From: DASXHD01 sp036488725
GTDB taxonomy: Bacteria; Myxococcota_A; Polyangia; Polyangiales; Polyangiaceae
NCBI GenBank assembly: GCA_036488725.1
Contig: DASXHD010000044.1
Coordinates: 8,501 to 72,500, forward strand
DNA: 64,000 nt
Reading direction: 5' to 3'
The notes under the pieces were generated by a model. The model did not search any database and had not been told where the DNA came from. It saw nothing but the letters and a program-made list of their open reading frames with translations. The position numbers and the translations under genes are program-made. Positions 34,327-43,284 of this stretch are shown here, piece after piece (position 1 is the first letter of the stretch; every line of letters begins with the position of its first letter).

Positions 34327-37300
34327 ATGTCCACGGTGTTCGACAAAGTTCCGAGCGAGATGAATTTCCCTGCGGAGGAGAAAGAGATCCTCTCCTTCTG
34401 GCGCGAGCACCGCATCTTCGAAAAATCGATCGAGCAATCGAAAGACAAACCGGCGTTCGTCTTCTACGAAGGGCCGCCGACCGCCAACGGCCTCCCGCAC
34501 AACGGGCACGTGCTCACGCGCGTCATCAAAGATGTCTTCCCGCGATACAAGACGATGCGCGGCCACTTCGTCGGCCGCAAAGCGGGATGGGACACGCACG
34601 GGCTGCCCGTCGAGGTCGAGGTCGAAAAAGAGCTCCGCATCCACGGCAAGGCGGCGATCGAGCAGTACGGCGTCGAGCCGTTCATTGCAAAATGCATCGA
34701 TTCGGTCTTCCGCTACACGCGCGAGTGGGAAGAGCTGACCGAGCGCATCGGCTTCTGGGTGGACCTCGGCGACGCGTACGTGACGTACCACAAGAGCTAC
34801 GTCGAGAGCGTGTGGTGGGCGCTCGGAGAGCTCTTCAAGAAGGGCCTCCTCTATCGCGGTCACAAGGTCGTCTGGTGGTGGGCGCAAGGCGGGACGGCGC
34901 TCAGCGCGGCCGAGGTCGGGCAGGGGTATCGACAGGTCGACGACCCGAGCGTGTACGTTCGGTTTCCGTTGAAAGATGGCCGCGCGCTCGTCGTGTGGAC
35001 GACGACGCCGTGGACGCTCTCGTCCAACATGTACGCGGCGGTGAAAGCCGACGTCGATTACGTGACGGTCGAGCACGGCGACGAGAAATTGATCCTCGCG
35101 GCCGCGTTGCGCGAGCCGCTCGCGAAGAAGCTCAAGACCGAGCTTCCCGTCGTCGCGACGTGCAAAGGCAAAGACCTCGTCGATCTCGAATACGCGCCGC
35201 CGTTCGACACGTTCAAAAACGAAAAACATCGCTGGCGCGTCATCGCCGCCGATTTCGTGACGCTCGACACTGGCACCGGCATCGTCCACATCGCGCCGGC
35301 GTTCGGCGAGGACGACTACGACGCGCATCGCCGGATCGCGCCGGACGAAGGATTGCTTTGCGCGGTGAAGTCCGACGGCAATTTCATCGACGCGATGGGA
35401 TCGAAGTACGCCGGTCGCTGGGTCAAAGACTGTGACAAAGAGCTCTCGGCCGAATTGAAAGAGCGCGGGCTCCTCTTGTTCGCCGAGACGTACCGGCACG
35501 ACTATCCGTTTTGTCCGCGCGCCGAAAACGATCCGCTCATCCAGTTCGCGCGGCCGGCTTGGTACATCCGCACGACGAAAGAAATCGCGCGCGCGATCGC
35601 GAACAACGAAGCGGTCCACTGGCTGCCCGAGCACATCAAAGAAGGTCGCATGGGCGACTTCTTGCGAAACAACGTCGACTGGGCGCTCTCGCGCGAACGA
35701 TTTTGGGGCACGCCGCTCAACGTGTGGCAGTGCGAGAAATGCAGCGCCGAGTGCGCGCCGACGAGCGTCGCCGAGCTTCGCTCGCTCGGCGGATCGTTTT
35801 CCGCGTTCGAAGAGGACAAGAAGAAAAATCCGAATCTCAGCGACCACCTCATCGTCCACAAACCGTGGATCGACAAAGTGACTTTGCCGTGCTCCTGCGG
35901 CGCCACCATGAAGCGCGTGCCCGAGGTCATCGACTGCTGGTTCGACTCGGGCGCGATGCCGTTCGCGCAGTGGGGCTATCCGCACGTGCCGGGAAGCGCC
36001 GAAAAATTCGAGAAGAACTTTCCGGCCGACTTCATCAGCGAGGCGATCGATCAGACGCGCGGCTGGTTTTATTCGCTGCTCATGATCTCGACGCTCGTCT
36101 TCGGCGACCGGCCGCTGCCGCACCCGTACGAGACGTGTCTCGTGCTCGGCCACGTCGGCGACAAAGAAGGGAAGAAAGAGTCCAAGTCCAAAGGCAACTA
36201 CACGCCGCCGGACATCGTCTACGACGAGGTGAAGCTCGAGTTCGCCGTCATGGATGCGACCAAGCTCAAAGGGAGCAAGCCGCAGCCGGGCGTCGTCCTC
36301 GTCGCGAAAGAAGATCTCGAAGGGCTCGATCTCTTGCCCGGCGCGAAGGTCGAGGTGCAGTGCGGCGCGGCGATGATCGCCGCGACGGTCCAGAGCGACA
36401 AAGGGCTCCCGCGGCGCGTCGCGGTGCTCGACGACGCGGACCGCGCGCGGCTCGGGGCGTCGGTCACGAGGAAATCCGACGTGAAGCCCGCCGAGGTCGC
36501 GCGCCTCCCGCTCGAAGAGCGCATCGTCGTGCGCGATCCCGAGACGCCCGCGCCCGGCGCCGACGCGTTCCGCTGGTTTTTTTACGCGTCGAGCCCGCCG
36601 TGGTCCAACACGCGCCACTCGCTCTCGAACGTGCGCGCGCTCCAAAAAGAATTTTTGGTGAAGCTCCGCAACACGTATTCGTTCTTCACGATCTACGCGA
36701 ACATCGACGGCTGGACGCCGCTGACCACCGACTCGGGAACGCCGAGCGAGCTCGATCGATGGTGTCAGAGCGAGCTCGCGGACACCGTGCGCGTCGTGAC
36801 GGAGCGGATGGACGCCTACGACGTCTACGGAGCCACGCAGCGGCTCATCGACTTCGTCGACGCGCTGTCGAATTGGTACGTGCGCCGCTCACGCGAGCGC
36901 TTTTGGCGAAGCGGCATGGACCGAGACAAGCTCGCGGCCTACGCGACGCTCTACGATTCGCTCGAGGCGCTCTCGGTGATGCTCGCGCCGTTCGTTCCGT
37001 TCACCGCCGAGCGCATGTATCAAAATCTGGTGCGTCGGCCGCTCGGTGACGGCGCGAAGGAGAGCGTCCATCTCTGCGAGTGGCCGGCGAGCGCGACCAA
37101 AACGATCGACGAGAAGCTTCAGACGAAAATGCGCGCGGTGCGCGATCTCGTCTCGCTCGGCCTTCAAGTGCGCACGCAGAACAAGCTCAAGGTCCGCCAA
37201 CCGCTCCGCGCGGCGCACGTGATCTTGAGCAAGCCGGCGCTCGAAGCCGAGCTCCGCGGCGTGATCGACACGATGAAGGAGGAGCTCAACGTCCTCGCGA

Positions 37301-37860
37301 TCGAGTTCGTGCCGGTGGCGCGCGCGCGCGAGTTCGTCGAGTACCAGCTGAAACCGAATTTTCGCAGCCTCGGTCAAAAGGGTCGCGGCAAAGAAGCGCA
37401 GATGCTCAAAGGCGTCATGGGCAAGCTCGGAGCCGAGCAAGCTGCGGCGCTCAACGCGCAGCTCCTCGGCGACGGCAAGATCACCGTCGAAGGCGTCGAG
37501 CTCGCCGCCGAGGACGTCGAGGTCGCGTTCACGACGAAAGAAGGCTTCGCCGCCGCCGGCGACCGCACCGGCGTCGTCGCGCTCGAGACCGCGCTCGACG
37601 ATCATCTCCGCGAGCTCGGATTTTTGCGCGAGCTCCAGAGCCGCATTCAAGCGATGCGCAAAGAGCTCGGTCTCGAGTTCACCGACCGCATCGTGCTCGG
37701 TTTGTCGGGAGGACCCAGGCTCTCGGCGGTGCTTGCAAAATACACGGATGTGCTCGCGCGCGAAGTGCTCGCCGCCGCGATCGAACGCTCGCACACCGGC
37801 GATGCGGTCGAAGCCGAGGTCGAAGGCGAGGCCGTGCGCATCTCGATCTTGCGTGCGTGA
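34327..37860 (+). CDS. ileS: Isoleucyl-tRNA synthetase, type 2-like, with insertion after KMSKS
   Basis: A 1177-residue class Ia synthetase. The HIGH region reads PPTANGLPHNGHVLT, the GLPH form typical of type 2 (eukaryote-like, mupirocin-tolerant) enzymes. The editing domain has LVVWTTTPWTLSSN and TGTGIVHIAPAFGEDDY. The KMSKS loop reads KESKSKGN (residues 617-624), and about 100 extra residues (626-742) sit between it and the next conserved GADAFRWFFYASSPPW. The C-terminal tRNA-binding region is complete. ATG at 34327 is the first with a family-like N-terminus (FDKVPSEMNFPAEEKEIL); the frame is open upstream to 34165. Confidence 0.94.
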   Translation: MSTVFDKVPSEMNFPAEEKEILSFWREHRIFEKSIEQSKDKPAFVFYEGPPTANGLPHNGHVLTRVIKDVFPRYKTMRGHFVGRKAGWDTHGLPVEVEVEKELRIHGKAAIEQYGVEPFIAKCIDSVFRYTREWEELTERIGFWVDLGDAYVTYHKSYVESVWWALGELFKKGLLYRGHKVVWWWAQGGTALSAAEVGQGYRQVDDPSVYVRFPLKDGRALVVWTTTPWTLSSNMYAAVKADVDYVTVEHGDEKLILAAALREPLAKKLKTELPVVATCKGKDLVDLEYAPPFDTFKNEKHRWRVIAADFVTLDTGTGIVHIAPAFGEDDYDAHRRIAPDEGLLCAVKSDGNFIDAMGSKYAGRWVKDCDKELSAELKERGLLLFAETYRHDYPFCPRAENDPLIQFARPAWYIRTTKEIARAIANNEAVHWLPEHIKEGRMGDFLRNNVDWALSRERFWGTPLNVWQCEKCSAECAPTSVAELRSLGGSFSAFEEDKKKNPNLSDHLIVHKPWIDKVTLPCSCGATMKRVPEVIDCWFDSGAMPFAQWGYPHVPGSAEKFEKNFPADFISEAIDQTRGWFYSLLMISTLVFGDRPLPHPYETCLVLGHVGDKEGKKESKSKGNYTPPDIVYDEVKLEFAVMDATKLKGSKPQPGVVLVAKEDLEGLDLLPGAKVEVQCGAAMIAATVQSDKGLPRRVAVLDDADRARLGASVTRKSDVKPAEVARLPLEERIVVRDPETPAPGADAFRWFFYASSPPWSNTRHSLSNVRALQKEFLVKLRNTYSFFTIYANIDGWTPLTTDSGTPSELDRWCQSELADTVRVVTERMDAYDVYGATQRLIDFVDALSNWYVRRSRERFWRSGMDRDKLAAYATLYDSLEALSVMLAPFVPFTAERMYQNLVRRPLGDGAKESVHLCEWPASATKTIDEKLQTKMRAVRDLVSLGLQVRTQNKLKVRQPLRAAHVILSKPALEAELRGVIDTMKEELNVLAIEFVPVARAREFVEYQLKPNFRSLGQKGRGKEAQMLKGVMGKLGAEQAAALNAQLLGDGKITVEGVELAAEDVEVAFTTKEGFAAAGDRTGVVALETALDDHLRELGFLRELQSRIQAMRKELGLEFTDRIVLGLSGGPRLSAVLAKYTDVLAREVLAAAIERSHTGDAVEAEVEGEAVRISILRA

Positions 37861-37884
37861 CGTTCGTCCCTCAGACTCCGGCGG

Positions 37885-38961
37885 ATGAGGCGCTTTCTTC
37901 TCGGGGTGGCGGCCGCGCTCTGCGCGTGCGGCGGAGCGACGGTCGATACGGGCGACGCGGGTGACGCCGGCAAAGTCGTGAAGGACGCGGGCCTCGGCGA
38001 CGCGCCGGGCCAGCCGCCGCCGCCACAAGACGGCGGCCCGCCGACGAGCGAGACCATGACCTTCGCGGTCAACACGGTCTATCTCGGCGAGGGCGATCGC
38101 AGCGGCACCGTCAGCTCGACGGCGTGGAAGGGCTACGGCTTCAACCTCGACGGGCTCGTGAGCGACAAGTCATCGACCGACGTCTGCACGCTCTACGCGG
38201 GCGCGCCGAAGACGAATCAAACCGACGGCACCAACGGCGTCGACAACTCGTGGGGCGAGACGCTGCTTCCGCTCATTCAAACCGCGGCCAGCTTGCCGAA
38301 CCCGTCGCAGTCGGTGAGCCAGACCATCGCGGCCGGCGCGTTCACGGTGCAGGTTCAAGTGACCGGGCTCTCGGACGATCCGAATCAGACGGCCAACGGC
38401 CTCAAGGCGCAGATCTTCTTGAGCGGCCAATACGGGCCGGGGACGCCCTCGTTCGACTCGTCGACGAGCTGGCCGGTGCTTCCGTCGTCGCTCCAAGACG
38501 GGCAAACGATCGAGAGCGGCGCGATCGCGCACTTCGACGACGCGTACGTCGAGAACGGCACGTTCGTGAGCGGCAAGGGGACCGACCCGCTCGTGCTCTC
38601 GCTCGACGTTCAGGGCGTCGCGTTCACGTTCAACGTGCACGATGCGATTTTGACGTTCGATCACAAATCGCAGAATTCGATCACCAACGGCACCATCGCC
38701 GGCACGCTCGACACGCAAGAGTTCGTCGCGACGATGAAGAAGGCCGCGCCCGAGTTCACGACCGCGCTGTGCGGCTCCGCGTTCGACGGCATCGCGCAGC
38801 AAATCGAGCAAGCGTCGGACATCTTGGACGACGGCACGAATCAGCCGGGCACGCCGTGCACGGCCATTTCGATCGGCATCGGGTTCGACGCGGCGCTCAT
38901 CGCGAACCCGACCGAGGTCTCGCTCCCGCCGTCACCGCCGCCGGATCCTTGCCAACAATAA
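37885..38961 (+). CDS. Putative surface lipoprotein with DAG-rich linker
   Basis: A 358-residue protein with signal MRRFLLGVAAALCAC (lipobox), then a linker GDAGDAGKVVKDAGLGDAPG and a Pro stretch. The mature domain (MTFAVNTVYLGEGDRSG, STAWKGYGFNLDGLVSDKSS, FDDAYVENGTF) is beta-rich with no known catalytic motif. Two Cys near the start and end of the domain may pair. Its last 30 bases overlap the convergent MYXO-CTERM gene. It follows ileS by 24 bases. I do not recognise a family. Confidence 0.7.
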   Translation: MRRFLLGVAAALCACGGATVDTGDAGDAGKVVKDAGLGDAPGQPPPPQDGGPPTSETMTFAVNTVYLGEGDRSGTVSSTAWKGYGFNLDGLVSDKSSTDVCTLYAGAPKTNQTDGTNGVDNSWGETLLPLIQTAASLPNPSQSVSQTIAAGAFTVQVQVTGLSDDPNQTANGLKAQIFLSGQYGPGTPSFDSSTSWPVLPSSLQDGQTIESGAIAHFDDAYVENGTFVSGKGTDPLVLSLDVQGVAFTFNVHDAILTFDHKSQNSITNGTIAGTLDTQEFVATMKKAAPEFTTALCGSAFDGIAQQIEQASDILDDGTNQPGTPCTAISIGIGFDAALIANPTEVSLPPSPPPDPCQQ

Positions 38962-39372
38962 GCCGAGCCCGAGCGCGAAGAGCGCGCCGCCCGAGCCGGA
39001 GGACGGCGTCATCGCGCAGCCCGCGCACCCTCCGCGCGAAGGCGCGGACCGCACCGCGAGGACCTCGGTCGTCGCGCCCGTTCGATACTCGTCTTGGAAG
39101 CTGATCGCGCAGTCGGGGCACGCCGCGCGAACGCGTTCGCGCGCCGCGGCGACTCGGGCGCGCGCTTCCTGGCAATGCTCCGGCGCGATCGCGCAAATGT
39201 GATCGGCCGCGCGGGCGAGCGACTCGAGCGCTTTGCAGGCCGTCGCGCAGTCCGGGCTCGGGGCGTCGAGCGCCGTCGCGTTCGCTTGAAACTCGCTCCA
39301 CGAATCGCCCGCGTCCTGCGCGCGGGCCGAGGCCGAGACGAGAAGAAAGGCGAGCACGATCCAAAAGCGCAT
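38932..39372 (-). CDS. Small exported Cys-rich protein with MYXO-CTERM-like anchor
   Basis: A 146-residue protein from the ATG at 39372. Signal peptide: MRFWIVLAFLLVSASARAQ. The mature part is helical and Cys-rich (DCATACKALESLARAADHIC, EHCQEARARVAAARERV, ACPDCAISF). The C-terminus is tripartite: GGCAGCAMTPSSGSG, hydrophobic ALFALGLGLLLA, then RIRRR. This is the MYXO-CTERM layout (Cys motif, membrane helix, Arg cluster), processed by myxosortases before surface display. It starts 26 bases from the divergent GH31 gene. Confidence 0.75.
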   Translation of the reverse strand: MRFWIVLAFLLVSASARAQDAGDSWSEFQANATALDAPSPDCATACKALESLARAADHICAIAPEHCQEARARVAAARERVRAACPDCAISFQDEYRTGATTEVLAVRSAPSRGGCAGCAMTPSSGSGGALFALGLGLLLARIRRR

Positions 39373-39398
39373 GCGGTGGATGGTATGATGAAACGGAC

Positions 39399-41846
39399 AT
39401 GCGCCGCCTGGCTTGGGTTGGAATTTTCGCCGCGCTGATCGCCGGTGCACGTTGCGAGGCCGTCCCGCCGCCGCCGGGCGGGACCTTCCACGCCGCGAGC
39501 GGCGCGGTCAGCGTCGACGTCGGCACCGCACCGTTCTCGCTGACCCTGCGCGATGCGCAAGGCAACGTGCTCCTCGAGAGCGCGCCCGCGTCGCCGCTCG
39601 CGATCACGCACGACACCGACGAGACGACGACCACGCTCGTCACCGGCTGGGATTATTTTCAAGGACAGGACGATCCGTGGACGCAAGTGTCGAGCGTCCA
39701 GAGCGTCACGAGCGACGGCGCGACGACGACGGTCGTCCTGACGACGCCGCTCCCGAACGTGCCGACCGTGACCGTCACGATTTCTTCCGACGGACCCGGC
39801 GTCGAAATCGCCGCAGCAGCAAACGCGACGGACGATTCGATCAATCGCGTCACGATGTCCTGGGTCCTCCACGACGACGATCACTTCTTCGGGCTCGGCG
39901 AACGTTTCGTCGGCGCGGATCAACGCGGCCAATACCGTTACATGTGGGTCGAAGATCGCTTCGGCAGCGAAGACTCGACGCTGACCGAGTCGAGCCCGCC
40001 TTCGCCGCGCCAAGCCGAGGAGACCTACGTCCCGATCCCTTGGATGATGGACCCGCGCGGCTTCGGCATGCTCGAGCACGGCACGTTCCGCACCGTCTAT
40101 CACCTCGGCGACGAGACGCCGGACGCGTGGCGCGTCGAGTCGTGGACGTCGAAGATCGATTTCACGATTTACGCCGACGCCGACCCGAAGAATCTCGTCG
40201 CGGATCTCACGAACGTCACCGGGCGCCCGCCCGACGTGCCCGATTGGATCCTCGCGCCGCGGCGCCGCGCCGACATCCCCGTCGACGACGAGCTCACGCG
40301 TCTGCGAAACGCGCACATCCCGACGACCGCGATCGACACCGCGCTCCACTATCTACCGAGCGGCATCGGAACGACCGACGCCAAGAGCGTGACCGCCGAC
40401 CTCCACGCGCGCGGCTTCAAGGCCGTCGCGTATTTTTGCTCGTTCATCGATCAGAATTACCACCCGGTCTTCGACGACGCGGTCGCCAACGGTTACTTGA
40501 TCAAAAAACAAGACGGCACCCCGTACGTCGTCTTCGACATCCCGCGCTACGCCGGCATCGTCGATTTTACCAACCCCGCCGCGGTAACTTGGTACCAAGG
40601 GCTCCTCAAGCAGGCGATCGACGACGGCTGGGACGGTTGGATGTACGACTTCGCCGAGTACGTGCCGGACGACGCCGTGATGTTCAACGGCATGACCGGC
40701 ATGGAGGCGCACGATCTCTATCCGGTGCTCTACCAAAAGGCCGCTCATGATTTGCTCGAGCAGCTGAAGCCGAAGGACTATTTCTTTTTCGTTCGATCGG
40801 GCTTCGCGGGGACGGGCGGCCTCGTGCCGATGGTGTGGGGCGGCGATCAGGACACTGATTTTTCTGTTGGGAAGGGCATGCCCGCCGGCATCACGGCCGC
40901 GCTCAACGCGGGCATGAGCGGCATCCCGCTCTGGGGCTCGGACATCTCCGGCTATCATTATTTGTACAACCCGCCGCCGGACGAAGAGCTTTACCTCCGC
41001 TGGACCGAGCTCGGCGCGCTCTCGGCCGACATGCACGACGAGAACGAAGGCGCGGGAAATCAGCCGGTTTCAGCGCGCTGGCAGATTTGGGACGATCAGT
41101 TTTCGCAGGACACGTATCGAAAGTACGCGGGCCTCCACACGCAATTGATTCCGTACATGCGCATCGCGCTGAACGAAGCGCGCGCCACCGGGCTGCCGGT
41201 CATGCGGCATCTTTATTTGTATTTTCCACACGACCCCAACGTGTGGAACCTCACCGACGAGTACATGTTCGGCGACTCGCTGCTCGCGGCGCCGATCGTC
41301 GTGCGCGGTGCCACGTCGCGCTCGGTGTATCTGCCCGAGCCCGCGTATTACGATTTCTTCAGCGGCGCGCGCGTCGCCGGCGGCGGCGCGGTCACGGCGA
41401 ACGCCGCGCTCGATCAAGTTCCGCTCTATGCGCGCGTCGGCGCGATCGTGCCGATGCTCTCGCCCGACGTCGAGACGCTGATGCCCGCGACCGACGGAAG
41501 CGGCGTCGTTTCGCTCGCCGATCGGTCGGACGTTCTCGACGTCGAAATCTTCAGCGGCGGCTCGACGAACGTGACGCTCGGCGACGGCACGACGATCGCG
41601 CAGAGCGCGCCGACGGACGCGTACGACGTCGTGCTCCCGCCGACGGCGAAGAACGCGACGCTCGTTCAAGCGACGCAGGCGAGCGATCTCACGACGTGCG
41701 ACGCGTGCTGGCTCGACGATCCCGCGTCGCGAACGCTGTCGATCACGATCGACACGCAGAGCGACACGATCACTGCGGGACCCGTGAGCGTGACCTTGGA
41801 TCAATCTCCGAACGTCAAGCGCTTTGTGATGCGCGTGCATCATTGA
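39399..41846 (+). CDS. Exported glycoside hydrolase family 31 enzyme
   Basis: An 815-residue alpha-glycosidase. A signal (MRRLAWVGIFAALIAGARCE) directs export; Arg before the Cys argues against lipidation. The N-terminal beta sandwich includes FFGLGERFVG. In the barrel, nucleophile D417 is in GWMYDFAEYVPDD and acid/base D483 in WGGDQDTDFS; GIPLWGSDISGYHYLYN and PVMRHLYLYFPHD are typical GH31. The DF(A/G)EY and W-G-DQ forms are those of the bacterial YihQ-like branch, which includes sulfoquinovosidases and alpha-glucosidases; specificity cannot be read here. A beta C-terminal extension ends in RFVMRVHH. Likely for oligosaccharide use. Confidence 0.92.
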   Translation: MRRLAWVGIFAALIAGARCEAVPPPPGGTFHAASGAVSVDVGTAPFSLTLRDAQGNVLLESAPASPLAITHDTDETTTTLVTGWDYFQGQDDPWTQVSSVQSVTSDGATTTVVLTTPLPNVPTVTVTISSDGPGVEIAAAANATDDSINRVTMSWVLHDDDHFFGLGERFVGADQRGQYRYMWVEDRFGSEDSTLTESSPPSPRQAEETYVPIPWMMDPRGFGMLEHGTFRTVYHLGDETPDAWRVESWTSKIDFTIYADADPKNLVADLTNVTGRPPDVPDWILAPRRRADIPVDDELTRLRNAHIPTTAIDTALHYLPSGIGTTDAKSVTADLHARGFKAVAYFCSFIDQNYHPVFDDAVANGYLIKKQDGTPYVVFDIPRYAGIVDFTNPAAVTWYQGLLKQAIDDGWDGWMYDFAEYVPDDAVMFNGMTGMEAHDLYPVLYQKAAHDLLEQLKPKDYFFFVRSGFAGTGGLVPMVWGGDQDTDFSVGKGMPAGITAALNAGMSGIPLWGSDISGYHYLYNPPPDEELYLRWTELGALSADMHDENEGAGNQPVSARWQIWDDQFSQDTYRKYAGLHTQLIPYMRIALNEARATGLPVMRHLYLYFPHDPNVWNLTDEYMFGDSLLAAPIVVRGATSRSVYLPEPAYYDFFSGARVAGGGAVTANAALDQVPLYARVGAIVPMLSPDVETLMPATDGSGVVSLADRSDVLDVEIFSGGSTNVTLGDGTTIAQSAPTDAYDVVLPPTAKNATLVQATQASDLTTCDACWLDDPASRTLSITIDTQSDTITAGPVSVTLDQSPNVKRFVMRVHH

Positions 41847-41945
41847 TCGATCGCGTCGGTTCCTCTCGCGTCGGCAATCGATCTTGTTATTCTGGCCGGA
41901 GTCGATCGCGCGTGCGACGACGCGAAAGCGAACCGGGGAGAGTCG

Positions 41946-43271
41946 GTGGGTAAGACAGCGCGTGCCGTCGTTTCGACTCGCGAGCCGGGCGCAGTGCCGC
42001 CGTCCGGTCCGGCGAAGGCTCGTGCGCGCGCGCGTGAGCTGCCGCTCGCGCGGACCGATCTCGTCGGCAAAGTCGCGCGCCAACGTTTCGAAGAAGAGAT
42101 CGACGCCGCGCTGAAGCGAAGGCCGACGCACGAAGGAAAGCTCGCGGGTGCGCTGCGCGCGGTCGCTCCATTGAGCCCGCAAGTGCGCGGGTGTCTCGGC
42201 GAAGCGCTTCGCGTGATGCTGCGTCGGCGCACGCTCGATCGCGAGCTTTGGGCCGCGTCGGTGCGATCGCTTGCAGAATGCAAAGACAAAGCGGCCGGCG
42301 GAATTTTGCAGCAAGCGCTCTCGGAGGGCGACGCCGGCGGGACCGCGACGCTGAGCGCGGCGGCGGCGTGTGGCGATCGCGAGCTCGGGCCGATGCTCTC
42401 GAAGATCGCGGCGAGCCGCCAGTCGCATCTCGCGTTCGGCGCCGAGGTCGCGCGTGTCGCGCGCGGTGAGTCGAACGGGTCGCATCTCTTGTCGCTCGCG
42501 CCGATGATCAAGGAGAGCCATCGCATCGCGCTTTGCATCGAGCTCTTCGTGCCGCTCGCGCGCGGCGACGCGCTCCCTTTGGCGATCGCGCGTCCGCTCT
42601 ACGTGCTCGGCGAGGCGGAGCGTCACCTCGGACGATGGCTCGTGCTCGGCGAGGTCGCGACCAAGTCGGGCGATCGTGGAGCGCTCGACGATGCGATCGC
42701 GCGCGAGAGCGATGGGCCGTCGAGCTCGCGCGCCGCGTGGTCGCTCGCGCGCTGGGCGCTTCAGGAAGTTTGGGCTCGCGCGAAGAACGAACCCCCTCCG
42801 CCTCCGCCGCCAGCGCGACCCACGGTCGAGCTCGTCGCGCGTCTTTCGGATCGCCCGAGCGCCGATCGCGACATGACGTTTCTCTTCCGTCTCGCGCGGG
42901 CGAAAGCGCCGGGCGCGCGTTCGATGCTCGAGTCGCTCGTGAAGCCGCTTCCGCTCGGCGACGAGACGGCGGTGCGCGCGGCGATGCACCTCGCGCGCGA
43001 TTACGGTCGCGACGATTTGCGGCGCGAGCTCGTGTCGGTCGCGCGCGGCGAGCGACGCGAAGATTTGCGCGGTCTCGCGACGGCCGCGCTCTGGGACGTC
43101 GGCGAGCGCGATCAAGCGCGCGCGCTCGAAGGCGAGCTCGTCGCGTCCAAGTGTCTCGCGAACGTCGTCTGGGGCTCGCTCCTTCGCGCGGCCGCGCTGC
43201 GCAATCAGGACGACGGATTCCTCTGCAGCGAGCCGCACGTCCGGTGGGTGCACCTCGGCTGGCTGGAGTAA
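41946..43271 (+). CDS. HEAT-like repeat protein, cytoplasmic
   Basis: A 441-residue all-helical protein from a GTG preceded by GGGGAGAG. Helical pairs repeat through the chain (LAGALRAVAPLSPQVRGCLG, ELWAASVRSLAECKDKAAGG, ELGPMLSKIAASRQSHLAFG, LRRELVSVARGERREDLRGL), a divergent HEAT/ARM-like solenoid. A PPPPPPP linker near residue 290 separates two helical blocks. No signal peptide is seen despite exported neighbours. The next gene begins 13 bases on. Function unknown; HEAT solenoids usually scaffold other proteins. Confidence 0.75.
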   Translation: MGKTARAVVSTREPGAVPPSGPAKARARARELPLARTDLVGKVARQRFEEEIDAALKRRPTHEGKLAGALRAVAPLSPQVRGCLGEALRVMLRRRTLDRELWAASVRSLAECKDKAAGGILQQALSEGDAGGTATLSAAAACGDRELGPMLSKIAASRQSHLAFGAEVARVARGESNGSHLLSLAPMIKESHRIALCIELFVPLARGDALPLAIARPLYVLGEAERHLGRWLVLGEVATKSGDRGALDDAIARESDGPSSSRAAWSLARWALQEVWARAKNEPPPPPPPARPTVELVARLSDRPSADRDMTFLFRLARAKAPGARSMLESLVKPLPLGDETAVRAAMHLARDYGRDDLRRELVSVARGERREDLRGLATAALWDVGERDQARALEGELVASKCLANVVWGSLLRAAALRNQDDGFLCSEPHVRWVHLGWLE

Positions 43272-43284
43272 GCTTCATCGCAAC

